Shown: positions 1-12,362, numbered from the stretch's first letter. The stretch: DNA of 64,000 nt from Schistocephalus solidus (GCA_017591395.1 WEDG01002042.1:36186-100185); one strand, 5' to 3'. Notes: a model not told the origin generated them from the letters alone. A program made the numbers and translations.

Positions 1-1
1 A

Positions 2-326
2 ATTCTGGTCATAGGAGTGTTGAAGGCACCCGAGGGCTTTCAGGTTCCTAGTGAGGTCCTTGTTAGAGGTTTTGTGATGCCAAACAAAAATCACAAAAGT
101 GTCGGCACCTCCGGACGCCTCAGGGAGCCGGCCTACAGTCGATTCGGGTGTCTGGAGTATTTCCGCCCGAATGCCGCCTACACTCTGTTGCTGAAGGTGG
201 GCGAACCAAGTAACGATTGGCCAAACCCTCGTTCTGATTTGATGGAATTTGACCTGGTGGGACCGCTGCTGCCTTACAATGCCTATTACAATCGCCACAT
301 TATTGATCTCCTGTGTGTCAGCTGCT
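2..326 (+). CDS. Neuregulin-like gene, N-terminal domain exon (partial at 5' side)
   Basis: This is an open frame running in from the window edge (codons start at base 2), with 108 codons and one base. The exon may begin upstream of the window, or at base 15 after a weak AG. It ends at a strong donor, GTGAGT at 327. The product carries a VLVRG segment, a conserved-looking GCLEYFRPNAAYTLLLK stretch and ends LLCVSC. In vertebrate neuregulins the segment just before the Ig domain similarly has a Cys-containing strand, an aromatic/hydrophobic strand, and ends in an L-C-x-x-C motif directly before a PP. Here the splice (phase 1) joins LLCVSC to YPPK of the next exon, reproducing that junction. The open frame continues to a stop at 370, but that part is intronic. 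The role of this domain is not known to me beyond its position; it is extracellular. Confidence 0.8.
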
Positions 327-2340
327 GTGAGTTCACGGACGAATTGCCACGTACTTTAACTGTTGTTTGAATACTCAATAATTTTAAGTATTTTGCGTTA
401 GGGAACCGATACATGTATCTGGCTGAACTATCTTTCAGTCTTTTTTAATAGATTCAGACAAGCGTGTCACGCAAACAAGAATTTTGCATCTTCAAAAATA
501 CTCCTATTAACACCATTCGCGTATTACAGGTGACCTTGCGTCATAGTTCACGGGGTGTAAATATATGCACTTTCGATCAATTTTAACACTACATAAAGGC
601 TGAGCCGCTGGCCCCATTTTAATCTGGGCTTGAAAGATTCGTTGCAGCAATTTGATCTTCGGTGTTCTCCGAGGACTGCTTAGACAAAAAGAGGTGTCGT
701 TGCATGATACGCCATACTGGCTAAAAGCACAGGCACGTGTTTGCCAATATTTTGCCGGTGCCTGTGAAATCTGGTCTGTAATTGTGAACTCCTTTTAGGT
801 GTGAGATTTTATCCACAACTATGGGGCAGTACGCTTTGAAATGATGGGTGTTTAGTGTCTGCTGATGCATGATAACTATTTTCTTCATGTGGACGGCCAG
901 TCCAAATTCGGCCCATCCACGGTCACGTTGCTCGGGTTCCACTCAATGCCCTTTCCTTGGGGGGCTGGGATGCGGGGTTCATGTGGGCGTTTATTCAATT
1001 GAAGAGTTTTCTAACAATTTATCGCAATTCCCGGTTGCTGCTCCTCATGGTGGGCATCCATCAACATTGTTTACCTCATTTTAGCAACTACATTTTCATG
1101 GTCATCTGCGATGTGCATTATCATTGCATAAAACTCTTTTGGGGTATCCCAGTTGTCCTTCTATTTTGCTCAGCGCCTTTTAGCTTATGATATCGAAAAG
1201 CTTGACAAGAAGAATGCGAGTTTGAAATTTTTTTGACTAAAGTTGCCGCGTGGCAAAGACCAAGTCACCTGTCCCACAGTGTTGCTGAGATCCCCTGTGA
1301 CTTTCGGGATGACGTCCCACTCCAAGAGGCAGGTCAGGCATTGAATGTTGCCGGCAGTAGGCATGAATTATTATCGCGAACATGCTGATTTCCTTCTCGC
1401 GTGTTGAGCTGAAGAAGCGGGAAGAGGTTGACGAAGTGTGCGAGTTCTGGTTGCAGCGTGACCTCCTCACGTGTACTTTCGATGGAACTTAAGTCAGTCC
1501 TGTGGGGCAAGGGGTGGAGAATGAGGGGTGGAAGACGGAGTGAGGTTGGCTACGCCATCAAACCTTATCCTGACGGTTTGCGGTGAATCACATAATCCAA
1601 CTGCTTGCGTAGTTCTGTCTTTGCCCTCCGTATTGCAGTGGCTTCTGGTAAGCGCGGGACTTTAAGGCGGTCGTTAGGTCCATCACATGGAAATGTCCGT
1701 AGCTTTTTCGTTATTGAACTCTTTGGTTCCCTTAGTTCCGCCCTCGGAAACCATTCCGACATATCTTCAACTGACCGAGTTGTCGATTACTTTTTCGGGC
1801 ACCCCAAGGCATTTGCATGTGGAACTGTACGCAAGTTCATACATAGTGTTTGATGTCGCGTGCATTAACAGGATTTCTTTAATCAGTTTAACTGCAAAAG
1901 CCGTTTTAGTGTTAATAAACAACAGCTGTGAGGTGGCGTATATCCATGCTGCCGTGTATCGAAGTCATCACTTAAGTAAATTGGACGTATTAACGCTCTT
2001 GAAACTTAGGTAGATAGTCGCATACTTTTTGGTGCAGTCGTTTCTGTTGGAATTTTTTGGCGATAATTATTGATTTATTTCTCTGGAGATCCGTTTCCAA
2101 GAGTAACTTCCACCAGGAAACTGATTTCATCATTGACCTGATTGAGGTAGGTAACTTCTATGAAGTCAGTAAATTCTGCATATTGCGTCGCTCTTGTCTT
2201 GGACAGAAGAGCATATGAGATAATAGCTGCTGATAGTTTCATCCATTTACACTCAAAGTCGCTTGTGTACTCGCATAATTTCTGGCGTGGTGTTCATTGT
2301 GTTACTCAAATCCGGGCTACCTTTAATTTTATTCGATATC

Positions 2341-3250
2341 TGGTGCTTTCTGGTGCTTTCTGGTGCTTTCTTGCCTTCAGACGGCCTGTGGGATTTGCAT
2401 TTTAAATGCTATTTGGGAAGACAAGGTGATTGTGATCTGTCCAGCATTACTCAAATCACACAACTCAACCGTTGAAGTCCAACGATGTCCACCGTATACT
2501 CCACATTAGGCTGGTGCATGGACGGTGACTTGCGCGTGGATTAGTTTTAAGTGCTAGTAGACTTTCACTGCATTTACCGCACTCTCTCCTCCCCTACCCA
2601 CCATTACCCGATGTCAAGACAAGTCAAGAAGCCCAGAGGCGGGGTCAGTCGCATGTGGCAGGCGCAGCCTGAGACGTTCCTGACCGTGCCACCACACCTA
2701 AATCAGAGCCATTAATGGCAAACGTGGCTGGTACGGCATGAGCCTGCACCTACGCGTGCCACCAAGACGCCCTCCCCGTGTTCGGCATCTGTTCTGTGAG
2801 CTCAACCCAAATAACGTCTGCCGCACCCTGATTTGGCCGCCGTGTTGGTCCAGCGCATCTACCACGTGGCCCGTTTAGGGGGCATTCTTGCCTTCAGACC
2901 GCCTGTGTTATTTGACTTGTAGGTGCTATTTGGAACGGCAAGATGGTGGTGATCAGTCCAGCATTCGTCAAACCACACTGCCTTTGTTACGGGATGTCCG
3001 CCCTCATCTCGCCTTCCCAACACGTTCCAGTGAGGCAAAAAATGCCCATTTATCTTCTTTGCCTGCGGGTTGGAAGGCGATATAAGGCGTTGGCAATAAG
3101 AAAATTGCGGTCTACGCAAAGCTTCAATAAATGGGGTTAATTTCCTTTGCAATCATCTGGGACGTATCGGCTAGCACTCCCTATCTTGGTGGTACGCCTA
3201 GGCACAGGCTCACACCACATACCTGCACCAGATCACACCTCCAGCCATCT
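2341..3250 (+). repeat. Family A interspersed repeat block with internal direct repeat
   Basis: The core at about 2,480-2,650 (around GACTTGCGCGTGGATTAG) recurs near 9,510, 26,550, 31,470, 32,090, 36,180, 39,950, 54,000 and 54,390, always in the same orientation. A segment of about 100 bp starting TTGCCTTCAG occurs at 2,371 and again, diverged, at 2,888, so the core lies between two direct copies 517 bp apart. A 10-bp unit TGGTGCTTTC is repeated three times at 2,341-2,370. No coding domain was recognised in it. It could be a non-autonomous transposon or a 3' end of an unknown element. Confidence 0.6.
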
Positions 3251-6200
3251 TGACGCTAGCATGGTACTACGATGTGGTGGATGCTGCACATTTCTACTGT
3301 CACTATTGTCACTATATATACAATAATTCACGTGCAATTCGACGTCCCTGCAGCCATCCTGCTGCGCGGCCCATGTTCAACCTCGTCGAAACCGACGGTT
3401 GGGCTGTCATGTCATTTGGTAGAGTGATCGGTGCCCACAGAGACCCTGGATAAACTGATAACGGTCAGTTCGTTTACCTTTGACCAAAGTGTGAGAAGCA
3501 CTTCTAGATCTTCGTTGGACTTCTCCTTGACGAGGTGATAGCTTTATTTGCAGGTAAGAACATAGGAGCTGATGGTCCTTAAAACGTCTCAGCGTTAAGT
3601 GTTAGCCGTAGAATTTTTGAACGGTGGTCGATGCCCAGAGGGATGGGAGGCAGCTCCCTAATACAACAATGCAAGGATCGTTGCTTCCCTTCGTGAGTAA
3701 AGGTGGGTCTCAGACAGTGTTGTTCGTTATGGCCAAGGCGATGCCTGATTCCCGTTGGTATTCCTCAAAACGGCCGCTCCAAGATGTTCTCTGGATCGTA
3801 GTTCATTAAATGGTCCCTGTTCCGATAATCATATGACAGCTATTTCACAGGCAACTGGAGCTGTCCGCTTATCATTTCAGTGGGAAAGTGAGTTAACTAA
3901 ATGACGAAGGACGTCGTAGGTTGATAGAGCAATTGATTTCTGTCTTCGGTGAAGTGATGGGGATCAGGCAGGGTATAATTGGTTTCAATCAATTTATTGA
4001 AATGTGTTTTATGTCCGGCAAATATGGTCACGTGTGCAACTGGTGGGACCAATACTCTTTGGCCCTATCTCCTAGGTGTGTCCCTCAATTGAACTGTTGA
4101 GACATCTTTGACAGCTACTGGATTTCACCATTGCTCAGGACCTGACTTAATGGGAAGTCAGGATTATATGGCGTCCTTTGCTGAGGACTTTAGCATTTGG
4201 GGTGGAATTTGGGCGGGGATCACTGCTTAAGGCGCCTGAGTAATAAACACAACTCGCGCCTAAATTGGTTTGTTATGAAAATAACTTGCCAGGCATCGGC
4301 CTCTCTTTCCTTTTCTAATGCCATTTTGGCCAAATAGTAGATCTGCGTCAGTCATACTGGACATTACGTTGAAATGGTGATTCAGGTCCGTCATTTTCTA
4401 TTATCTACCCTAACGCCTTTTGTTTTGTATACCTTTTATCTCGAACTAATCGATTATCACTAGATTTTCTCTGATGAGAACGGAGTTCAATGCGAGAAAA
4501 GGGTTCATTAAAAGTTATTGTTTGTCTATACAAAAGAGCTCGGTAGACTCAGTATATATGACGCCTAGTGTTTAGTTGTATACAGCCCCATGAGTAGTTA
4601 TCAATGGACACAAATCAGTCTGAGTCTGAACAAAAATTGACATAAATTATAGGGCAGAATTTGTTATCTAATTGATAAAACGGTCACCTAAAGACGCGAA
4701 AAAGAAAAAAAATACGGTCACGAGCAACTGTGTGCGCAATTTTAAAAATTAGGATCTACCACGATTAAAGGAAATTATTACCTTGTACAAGGCAGGTTCA
4801 GCTTTTTATTTTCGACCCAGGTAGGGTAGTATCCCAGTCGCTTGTGTCTCACTGAGGACGCACGAGGCACATTTGTTGCCGACCTCTCACCATACTTGCA
4901 TATAAAAGTACTTGTCACTGTACGAACAAAATTTAAGATGGTGTCCATAACAAAGAGATCATTCGTCCCCTTACATTAGAATGGTTTTCGTAGGACTGTT
5001 AAATATGAATTAAGCTACCTTCTAAATACTGTACTGGTGCAATATAACCACCGTTTAGACATATTTTAGCCTAAAACACAGTGCATCTTTGAGAAAAAAA
5101 GAAGCTACATAGAGTTTAATAGCGAATATATCTGATTAGCACTGGAATTACGCGAGTACTCCCACAAAAAGATACAAAAATATGGACTAGACAAGTCTAA
5201 TTGCATCTATGTATGAAATTCAACATACCTTAATAATTATATGGCCTATAAACTTGCTGCGATTGTTCAAGAAGGAGATTGCGAACGTCACCGATGAAAT
5301 TTAAAGTGTGTGATAGCATCAATTAAACCTTTAACGATTCTTTGGGATAAAACCTCCGATTGAAATAGAATAAACGTGAGGTCAGAAAACTATTTCCCGG
5401 TTAACGAAAAGCAGGTCGAGTTTTAACGTGAATGTTTGTGGATTCTCGTTTGAACTTCCGCCCATCCGCGTATATAAATAAACTCTATGGATAATCCATT
5501 CTCATGCATCGATTCCCGATGATCTCCAAAAAAAGGATGCGTGAAAAATTTCACAAAGTCTTCATCTTGTGTAGAAAAGTCAGTATTTCTGGAATTTTAT
5601 CCTTTTAATAAGGGATTTCTTCGGTTTTCAAAATATTTAATAATACCGCTATAGCTTAAAACGCAAACTTCCTTTTTCGCAGTTCTAAAAGTTTCAAAAG
5701 CGAATGCTAGATATTTTTATCCAAATTATACACTTCACCATAATGAAGCCTTCTAATCATTATCGTGTATTCCGATGAAAATGAATCACTCTACATACTT
5801 TTTGAGAGTCATTAGTAAGTTCAAGATTAGTGGGCTACATAAACAGGCATGTGGGCGTTTCAAACTTTTTCAGAATCAAGAAATTTGGAAAAATGCAATA
5901 CATTCCTGAACCTTGTACCAGGTATGTTTACTCAAAGGTGACTATTTTGCTGAATGGGCTAATATTCATCGCAAGTCGTCGTTTTTATTTGGAGACATAC
6001 CACGAAAGGAAAATTGGCTTCCAAGAATTTTCAAAGCATAGTTATATCACAGTCAATTTAATGCATCCATAGGCCCTTCACTTGGTCTGAAAACTCACCT
6101 CTTAATCGAATTTAAGAGAAAATCTAGCATCTTATTGGAATAGTCGTAACTGTCACAGCCGAGATAAATGGCAAGCTCAACATAGTTAGACAGTTAAATA

Positions 6201-6329
6201 ACTCGCGTCAAATCGGAAACCCATTCAGAATAGAGAGAAAGGAGAGGTAAGTAGAAGGCGAGGCAATCTCTAGGACGTTGACGTTTCGCATTAGCCCTCA
6301 AATTGATCCTCAGAGACAACCATAGATAG

Positions 6330-6730
6330 AGTTGATGGACGTACAAGAGGGGTGGCTTCCCTCCATTCAAGTTTGACGAGATCGGGATCCGCCCAAGAGC
6401 TGCTAACCGATGGAGCTGGAAACTGCTTGATTCATGGTTCCCTGACGCCCAGGCTAATAAGAAGCACTGTGGCCTCCCCTATTTGCGTCCTGTACTGGGA
6501 GTGTCAGGCAGAGAAACAGACGCGGTTGGGAGCGTGTGAGCGAACAACACATCCAGTGACCATGTCAGCAACACACATGTCCGAGTATGTATCATGCCAG
6601 TACTGAATAAAGGCGTTACAAATTTCTGCTATAACCTATTCGCATGGTGGAGGGGGCCAGCAGGTGGTCATCGCACCAAATATGGCATTTAAGGGGGTAA
6701 ACTGCTAATCCTGGTAGGTGCATGATAGCA
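6330..6730. other. GC-richer block inside AT-rich intron 1, unidentified
   Basis: Base composition shifts sharply from the AT-rich surroundings to balanced GC for about 400 bp, as is typical of a dispersed repeat insertion. An 84-codon open frame (6,352-6,606) within it matches no domain I recognise. I saw no second copy in this window. Confidence 0.3.
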
Positions 6731-7499
6731 TCGTCAGCTGCCCTTATTTGTGGTTGTCTTGGCTAATAGGTTTTACTGAAATTTCCGAACGACATGCAAA
6801 TAAAATTCGCGTTTCAGCGATCACGGCAGCTGCCTCTCAACCGCCTCCTGAAACTCTGCATTTCGCTTATATCACCGAGAACGAGCATATTTTCTTGATC
6901 AAGTGCTTTTCTTATTAAGAATGGTGATTGATGGTCCGAAGTTTGATGGCTTTTATGACAAGAACTTGTTGTTATATTTTGAGATAGCCGTTCCAGTCGG
7001 GTTTTGGATATGCTGTTATACAGTAGACGTCGAGACTCATTAAATATCCAGGAATATGTTTAAGAACTCATTCAACTGTGAGCGTATATGGAGCGGAATT
7101 TTAAGTCAGTTTCTGCAGGCTAGCATACTAGGTTTCGAATCAACATCTTGTCAATCATGTGTGTTAATATAACTCTAAAAAACACCACTTGTTAATCATT
7201 TGGTGTTTTTCTGCGGATTGAAGATGCTCTTATAAATTAAGCTACAGGCTATAGCTATAACCCCAACTCCGACATGAATCCTTTATAGAGGATAACGTCT
7301 TCTTAAAAGCTCATAATTAAAAAACTAAAATTATCCCGCTTAAAAGTAAGCGTACAGATTCCTGTGCATTTTAAAACTGAACTTAAACTTACTTTCAAAA
7401 AGTTGCCCGTTATAGGCAGCCTACGAAAGAGGTAATTATTCCGTCCTTAATGAGTAAGCAAAAGGGAAGAAATCTGCTGAAACACCTTCCTTTATAGGA

Positions 7500-7800
7500 T
7501 CAGCAAGTTTAAACAGGTTTGGCTGACGTGAGTTCACACAGTGGCACTGGGATAGCAGAGGATACTGGGATGTCAAAGTAAATGTCATCGGTGCAATCCT
7601 CTGCTTCCCCATCGCCTCTCCCTCCCTCTCTACCCCCCAATCCGAACCGGTGACTGCGATCTACTACATGCCTTACGCTGTGCATCGTGCGGAGACCACG
7701 CGCAAACGCCCACACATAGGCAAGGCGATTGTTTTTGACAGCTCTGGTCACCAAATTCATGACAGTACCTGGTGCTGAGATTCGCAATTTCTCTTCGATG
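7500..7800. repeat. Probable dispersed repeat next to a SINE fragment
   Basis: This is a GC-rich 300-bp block immediately upstream of a SINE 3' fragment. The minus-strand open frame of 92 codons here is rich in Arg and His and shows no domain. The composition and the neighbouring SINE suggest transposon debris; the family is unknown. Confidence 0.3.
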
Positions 7801-7804
7801 GTGC

Positions 7805-7885
7805 AACACCTGGACTTGGGTATTGCTGGCTGATGTCGGCTACTAAGACAGAAATTGCCATTCAGGCTCCCTTAACTTTGTTGTT
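7805..7885 (+). repeat. SINE 3' fragment
   Basis: It matches the shared SINE body: GGTATTGCTGGCTGATG, then a variant of the AATAAGCCAGAAATGGCCATT motif, then a CTCCCTTGTCTTTGTC-like end. The tRNA-like head is absent. Confidence 0.6.
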
Positions 7886-8039
7886 AATGTATTTCTGGTT
7901 ATAGTATCTTTTTGGTTCCGTTCAGTGTAGGCGAGGTAAAGTAGGTGTTCACAGTCGAAAGTCTTGCGCTGGCGATATTTTAGAACTTTGGATGCGTTGT
8001 AACGCGAGTGTATTTGAAGTTTGCTTTTTTTGAATTTAG

Positions 8040-8208
8040 ATCCACCTAAAGTGACACAGTTCCAACGGAGGGTAATGAATTTCGGTGAGAATTTCAACGC
8101 CACCTGTGTTGTCAAGGGAAATCCATTGCCTGAGGTAGCCTGGTTCAAGGGTGCCTACCAAATATCCACTGTCACGGACGATGCAAATGTGCGAGTGCAA
8201 ATCGTTAC
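8040..8208 (+). CDS. Neuregulin-like gene, exon 2: first half of the Ig domain
   Basis: This exon has acceptor TTTGAATTTAG ending at 8039 and donor GTGAGT at 8209. It enters in phase 1 and leaves in phase 2. It encodes YPPKVTQF, then the first Ig cysteine in an NATC motif (model residue 131), a GNPLPEVAWFK segment with the invariant Trp143, and ends VRVQIVT. The pattern C, eleven residues, W, with G-x-P-x-P before W-F-K, is that of I-set Ig domains, including those of neuregulins. Its Tyr109 codon is completed across the splice with the first exon. The open frame runs only four bases past the donor before TGA, which supports the splice. Confidence 0.92.
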
Positions 8209-9505
8209 GTGAGTAAAGCAAACCTGTACTTTGACAACTTATTTTCCGCTAATTTATTGGAAACTTAATGACTGAAAATGACTCTCCAGTGCCAGTTAAG
8301 AAACTGGCCGAAATATGAAATATTTGCAGGTCGTTAAACGCTATTACTAATGCCTATATGCATAGGGATAGTAAATATAAGGTAAGGGAAGATACTTTCA
8401 TGTATCAAGAAATGCTGAAACAATACCAGCATCGTTGTAAGAATAACATAATGATGCGCGTAAAAGGTCTACAAACTAGCAACTCCATCGATCTCTTAAA
8501 GTCTCAAAGCTTTCTTCATCTTTATTTGAAACGGGTACAAACGTACAAGTGTACAAAAATGGACTACGTTGTCCTGATAGATTACTGAAGCCAGTTTTAA
8601 ACGCTATCAAATTACGGCGACAATTTGGCTGTCAGAAGAACAACCATTAATAGTATGTCCCAGGGAGTTGATGCAGTTTCGGCGGCTTCGAATCCACCCG
8701 CACGCCCGCTGGGTTTCGATAGCAATACAATGTCAAGATGGCTGAAAGTGAGCGCATGCACAGTGGCTGACAAAAACAAAACGACCACTCTACGCGTGCC
8801 ACACAAGACATAACCCCACTACTTCTACCAGGCTGTAATAATGGTGGCTTGAATCTCACCTGGTTGGAATTCCATAGTGGAAACAGTAAAAGGTCGACAG
8901 TGCAGTCCGACTCTTATGCATGCAAATTGTATCGCCTCGTGATAGCTTCAATCAATTGAATCTGCTAAGGAGCCTTGCCAAGATCGCATTCTCTCCTTTC
9001 ACTCACCCATACTTCACTGGACTTTCGAGCTGGTCAGTCCGTTAATGAGATGATTTTGCAAGGTTACTTACGTGGTATGAAGAATTCGTGCCGCCACACA
9101 CGTGTACGGCAGTAGTTATTGACTCGCGCAAATTCAACGCAGCCTGATTAACCCGTCTTGTGAGCCATTCCGACATCTCATCGAGTTCAGTACATCTGAA
9201 GTGTAATCCGTGATGGGCGAAAAAGACCAGTTTTGGCCCTAGGTGATACGATCTTCTGGTCGGGTTTCCTATGAAGAGAGAAGAAGTGGGACGCCAGTTT
9301 GGAGGGAAGTTTATTTTGTACAGAAGTATAGGCAAAAAGTGGCTGCCGGACGAGGGCATGTCCGGCTGCCGCGTCTGCGAAGTTCAAAGTGAGAGACCGC
9401 GCGAAATCGTCAGCGAGGTCATGTGTGAGTCAGCCTTGACCAGGATTGGTCGGTGTGGACTGCCAGGACGGTCGGGGACCAGACAGCCGGCAGTTCGACC
9501 GTCTT

Positions 9506-9760
9506 GATCTGGCGATGTTTACCGTATGCTCCACAGAAGGGTGGTAAAGAGATGGTAACTTGCGCGCAAATTAGTTTTAAGTGATAGTAGACTTGCACAT
9601 CACCTACTGCACTCTCTCTTCCTTTACCTGCTTGTGACTGGTGTCAAAACGTAGTCAAGAAGACGAGAGGTGGGTTTGGGCATAGGCAAATCATATCCCA
9701 CGGAGTGAGAGAATGGGGTGCGGCATGAGCGTGCACATACGCGTGCCCATGTTTGGCAGA
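9506..9760 (+). repeat. Family A interspersed repeat copy
   Basis: It shares the order CCGTATGCTCCACA, then AACTTGCGCGCAAATTAG, TTTTAAGTGATAGTAGACTT, GCACTCTCTCTTCC, GTGTCAAAACGTAGTCAAG with the copies at 2,480 and 54,000. It ends near the ACGCGTGCC motif seen in other copies. Confidence 0.65.
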
Positions 9761-10089
9761 TAAAACTGCTAACCGCCTTATCAAGTTCTGCGCGCACAAA
9801 ACAAAAGGCTTATTGGAGAGCCATTCTCAGCGCAGATGGGGTATCACGCATTAAAATGTACATTTCCATTACATTGGCGACGGACCATTGTTAGCGTGCG
9901 AAAGGCCGATTCGATATCCAAGTTGGCATAAGGATTGCCTACCATTCGTTCTCTTTAATTGCTTCGCCTGCTTCTTATGTATCTGGTAGCATTTAGAAGG
10001 TACATGGGTACAGTGTGTTAGTCGTTCATAAACCCGGTTACCGAACCTGCTCGTACCCACCGACCTTATGGCTCAAGCTATAGTCTTTG

Positions 10090-10290
10090 TAGGCAGTCGC
10101 ATAACAACCAGCAATCTCCCCGATCGCAACCGATGATAGAACGCGCCCGTTGCTCGATGAATAGTGCTCACTTAACCAATAATTCGGATTCAAATCACAC
10201 GCTCTCCAAAGCTGTAACTGGCTAAGGCTGGCTGACAATGGCTACCAAATCAGAAAAAGTCATCACAGCCTCCCCTGTCCTTGTCGTGTT
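10090..10290 (+). repeat. Degraded SINE copy
   Basis: It contains CCCGATCGCAACCGA, a worn tRNA-like head and the shared body (GGCTGGCTGACAATGGCTA and a CTCCCCTGTCCTTGTC end). It is heavily diverged from the 12-15 kb copies. Confidence 0.5.
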
Positions 10291-10540
10291 TCTTCGGCAT
10301 AACTATCCTCTTATCCTAGTCGTTGATTCGCAACCGCTCAACTGATCAAAAACAGACGCCAATACACATTCAGTCCGAAACCGTTAATTGCCCAAAGTAC
10401 GCGGTGCCAAGAGCCAGCAGTTTAGCGGAAAATAATTCGTTTGAAGACCTAAAACCCTTCTGTACAGATTTGCATCAGAATTCTTTAAAAGGACCATTTC
10501 TTCTTTAGTGTTGACAAGACAACCCGCCATGCCATTCTAG

Positions 10541-10632
10541 AGATTACCGGGCTCCTAATTTGGACAATGGTGATTACTCCTGCCGGGCAAGCAATACGCT
10601 CGGTACCGCATCATCTACTCTCCAGTTAAGAG
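10541..10632 (+). CDS. Neuregulin-like gene, exon 3: second half of the Ig domain
   Basis: It encodes DYRAPNLDNGDYSCRASN and continues TLGTASSTLQLR. D-N-G-D-Y-S-C is the classic D-x-G-x-Y-x-C motif around the second Ig cysteine (Cys179), followed by the closing strand of an I-set domain. The start is chosen at the AG ending 10540 because this gives the phase 2 needed by exon 2 and avoids a stop; the pyrimidine-rich AG at 10507-10508 would put the Ig motif out of frame. It leaves in phase 1 at GTTTGT (10633). The 92-nt exon is far too short to show up as an open frame of note. Confidence 0.9.
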
Positions 10633-11627
10633 GTTTGTCCATACTGACTTGATACTTTCCTTTTATTTGGATAATTAACGGAAGCGCATCGATACCTATG
10701 TGATTATTAATTTTTTCCATGTGAAAAACACTGAAAACTGCACGCAGATGTGGCAATTCCAGTTTCATTTCTATTCGTTGGTAACGCTGCGAAATCCAGT
10801 CTGGTATTCATTCCCGGAATAAGCTTTTCATATGAAAGATGTTCAGACTCGGCCTTTGACAGACATTGTAACTCGAAAATCTTTTTAGTTCGATCTAATC
10901 CAATGCATTAGGAGCTGATCTTTAGCAAGGCCTTGCGTGTAAAAGCTGCGTAAGTACACTTAGGTCGTTTTCGTTGCATTTCACTCAGGTTTCGATGCTA
11001 ACAACTGCTAGTCGTTGAACGAACTAGCGATGGCGTAGTGTTACCATTTTAAACCGTATACAGGCCTGAAACACAAGCTTCCAACTGATTTTAAGCTTTC
11101 TATTTCTTTGCATTTTCTCAGGGATTCCTCACCAACGTCTACAAAACAAAAATTACGCACTTCCAGTTTCATAATGCCTGCCCTATTGCTCCACCAGTTC
11201 ATAATCCATGTGGCGAAAACTGACCCTGTTCTCTGCTATTGACTGAGGGACCATTATTTTTTTATGAGAGGCTACAAATGCTTGAATCCGACTGAGAAAA
11301 TCCTCGTACAGTCATTAGATGAGCGTGGGAGTGGTAGCTCACGTTCTCAACGGTAAGAGCACCGTAATATCTACCAGAAAAAATGGAATAATATTCGTTG
11401 TAACATATATATGTATATTTGTGTGAAGATTAGAACTGGCATTCATTCCGAGCTTATATAATGAAAAATGGAAGAGCTTCTTCCTTATATATGGCGAATA
11501 TGGTATACCGTACTCAAGACATAGGTATAAGCTTAAAGCTCATACACGTGTTTCGCCCATGTTTATGTTACTGCCTGAGGCAGAAACGAGGGGTTCAGCT
11601 CCTCAGTGGGTCCCCTAGCATTCTTCG

Positions 11628-11925
11628 CTACACGTCGCTATGAGACCGCCTGCGAGGGCTCCAATGTAAGCTCCATGGCATAACGGGACATAAATGTTCC
11701 TTTAGCAGATCGGTGAGCCGCACACTATCATCATATTCCCGATCGCAACCAACAAAACAAGGAGCCTTTGGCTCAATGGTAGATCGTTTGACTCAATAAC
11801 CAACGGCCGTGGGTTCAAATCCCAGGTGGGCCACACTTTGGTTTGGGTATGACTTGCTGATGACAGCTAATAAGCCAGTAATAGTCATTCAGGTCTCCCT
11901 TGTCTTTGTCAGTTCCACCTTAAAC
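11628..11925 (+). repeat. SINE copy, head type II
   Basis: It begins with the shared 5' segment (GTCGCTATGAGACCGCCTG through GATCGGTGAGCC). It then has a tRNA-like head of the second type with A-box-like GGCTCAATGGTAG and B-box-like GGGTTCAAATCCC, then the shared body and a CTCCCTTGTCTTTGTC end. tRNA-derived SINEs of this layout are transcribed by RNA polymerase III and moved by LINE machinery. The head is not a functional tRNA gene, as it sits in a repeat and lacks a proper acceptor stem. Confidence 0.75.
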
Positions 11926-12059
11926 AACAGGTAGCGAGTTCGAGCCTCAGGCGCCAGAGCGCCTGGCGTTGGGTATAGATGGCTGATGATGGCTAATGAG
12001 CCAGAAATGGCCATTCCAGTCTCCCTTGTCTTTGCCCGTAGTATCATTCTGCCTATATC
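11926..12059 (+). repeat. SINE copy, truncated head, type I
   Basis: It begins inside the tRNA-like head at ACAGGTAGCGAGTTCGAGC and continues through the shared body to CTCCCTTGTCTTTGCCCG and a TATTCTGCCTATAT-like end. It lies directly after the previous SINE. Confidence 0.7.
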
Positions 12060-12362
12060 ACTAGCTGCTCTGTGGCTGCTATTGGGGCTCTAGAGTTAAC
12101 TCCAAGGCACACCGGGACGAGTGAGTCCTGTAACCGATCGGTGAGCGCCCAACTACCATTTTTAATATTCCCGATCGAAACTGGCAAGACAACGAGCTCG
12201 TGGTGCAGTGGGTAGAGCGTTGGACTTCTGCACAACAGGTCGTGAGTTCGAGCCTCGGGCGCCGCAGCGCTTGGGGTTGGGTATGGCTGGCTGATGACGG
12301 CTAATAAGCCAGAAATAGCAATTCAAATCTCCCTTATCTTTGTCGGTAATATCATTCTGAAG
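12060..12362 (+). repeat. Full-length SINE copy, head type I
   Basis: The order is: 5' segment (GGGGCTCTAGAGTTAACTC to CGATCGGTGAGCGCCC), tRNA-like head with A box TGGTGCAGTGGG and B box GAGTTCGAGCCTC, shared body, and a tail running into (AT)n. Together with the two copies before it this forms a head-to-tail row of three. Confidence 0.8.

Larger units (their letters stand above)
327..8039 (+). other. Intron 1 of the neuregulin-like gene (7.7 kb, repeat content)
   Basis: The intron has donor GTGAGT at 327 and acceptor AG at 8038-8039. It contains a family A repeat block (about 2,340-3,250), a GC-richer block at 6,330-6,730 and another at 7,500-7,800, both of unknown origin, and a SINE 3' fragment at 7,805-7,885. 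The rest, especially 3,900-6,300 and 6,930-7,500, is AT-rich and I recognise nothing in it. The short open frames here show no recognisable domain. Confidence 0.6.
8209..10540 (+). other. Intron 2, with repeats
   Basis: The intron holds a GC-rich repeat-like stretch at 8,640-8,880, an unassigned stretch at 9,080-9,500 with a 105-codon minus-strand open frame I do not recognise, a family A member (9,506-9,760) and a degraded SINE (about 10,090-10,290). Confidence 0.5.

Noticed and set aside
10509..10540. Use of the pyrimidine-rich acceptor at 10,507-10,508 for the second Ig exon
   Set aside because: It puts the DNGDYSC motif out of frame; the AG at 10,540 keeps the frame and the expected Ig spacing.
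11766..11835. tRNA gene
   Set aside because: A and B boxes are present, but the sequence is part of a SINE with copies throughout the window and lacks a proper cloverleaf acceptor stem.
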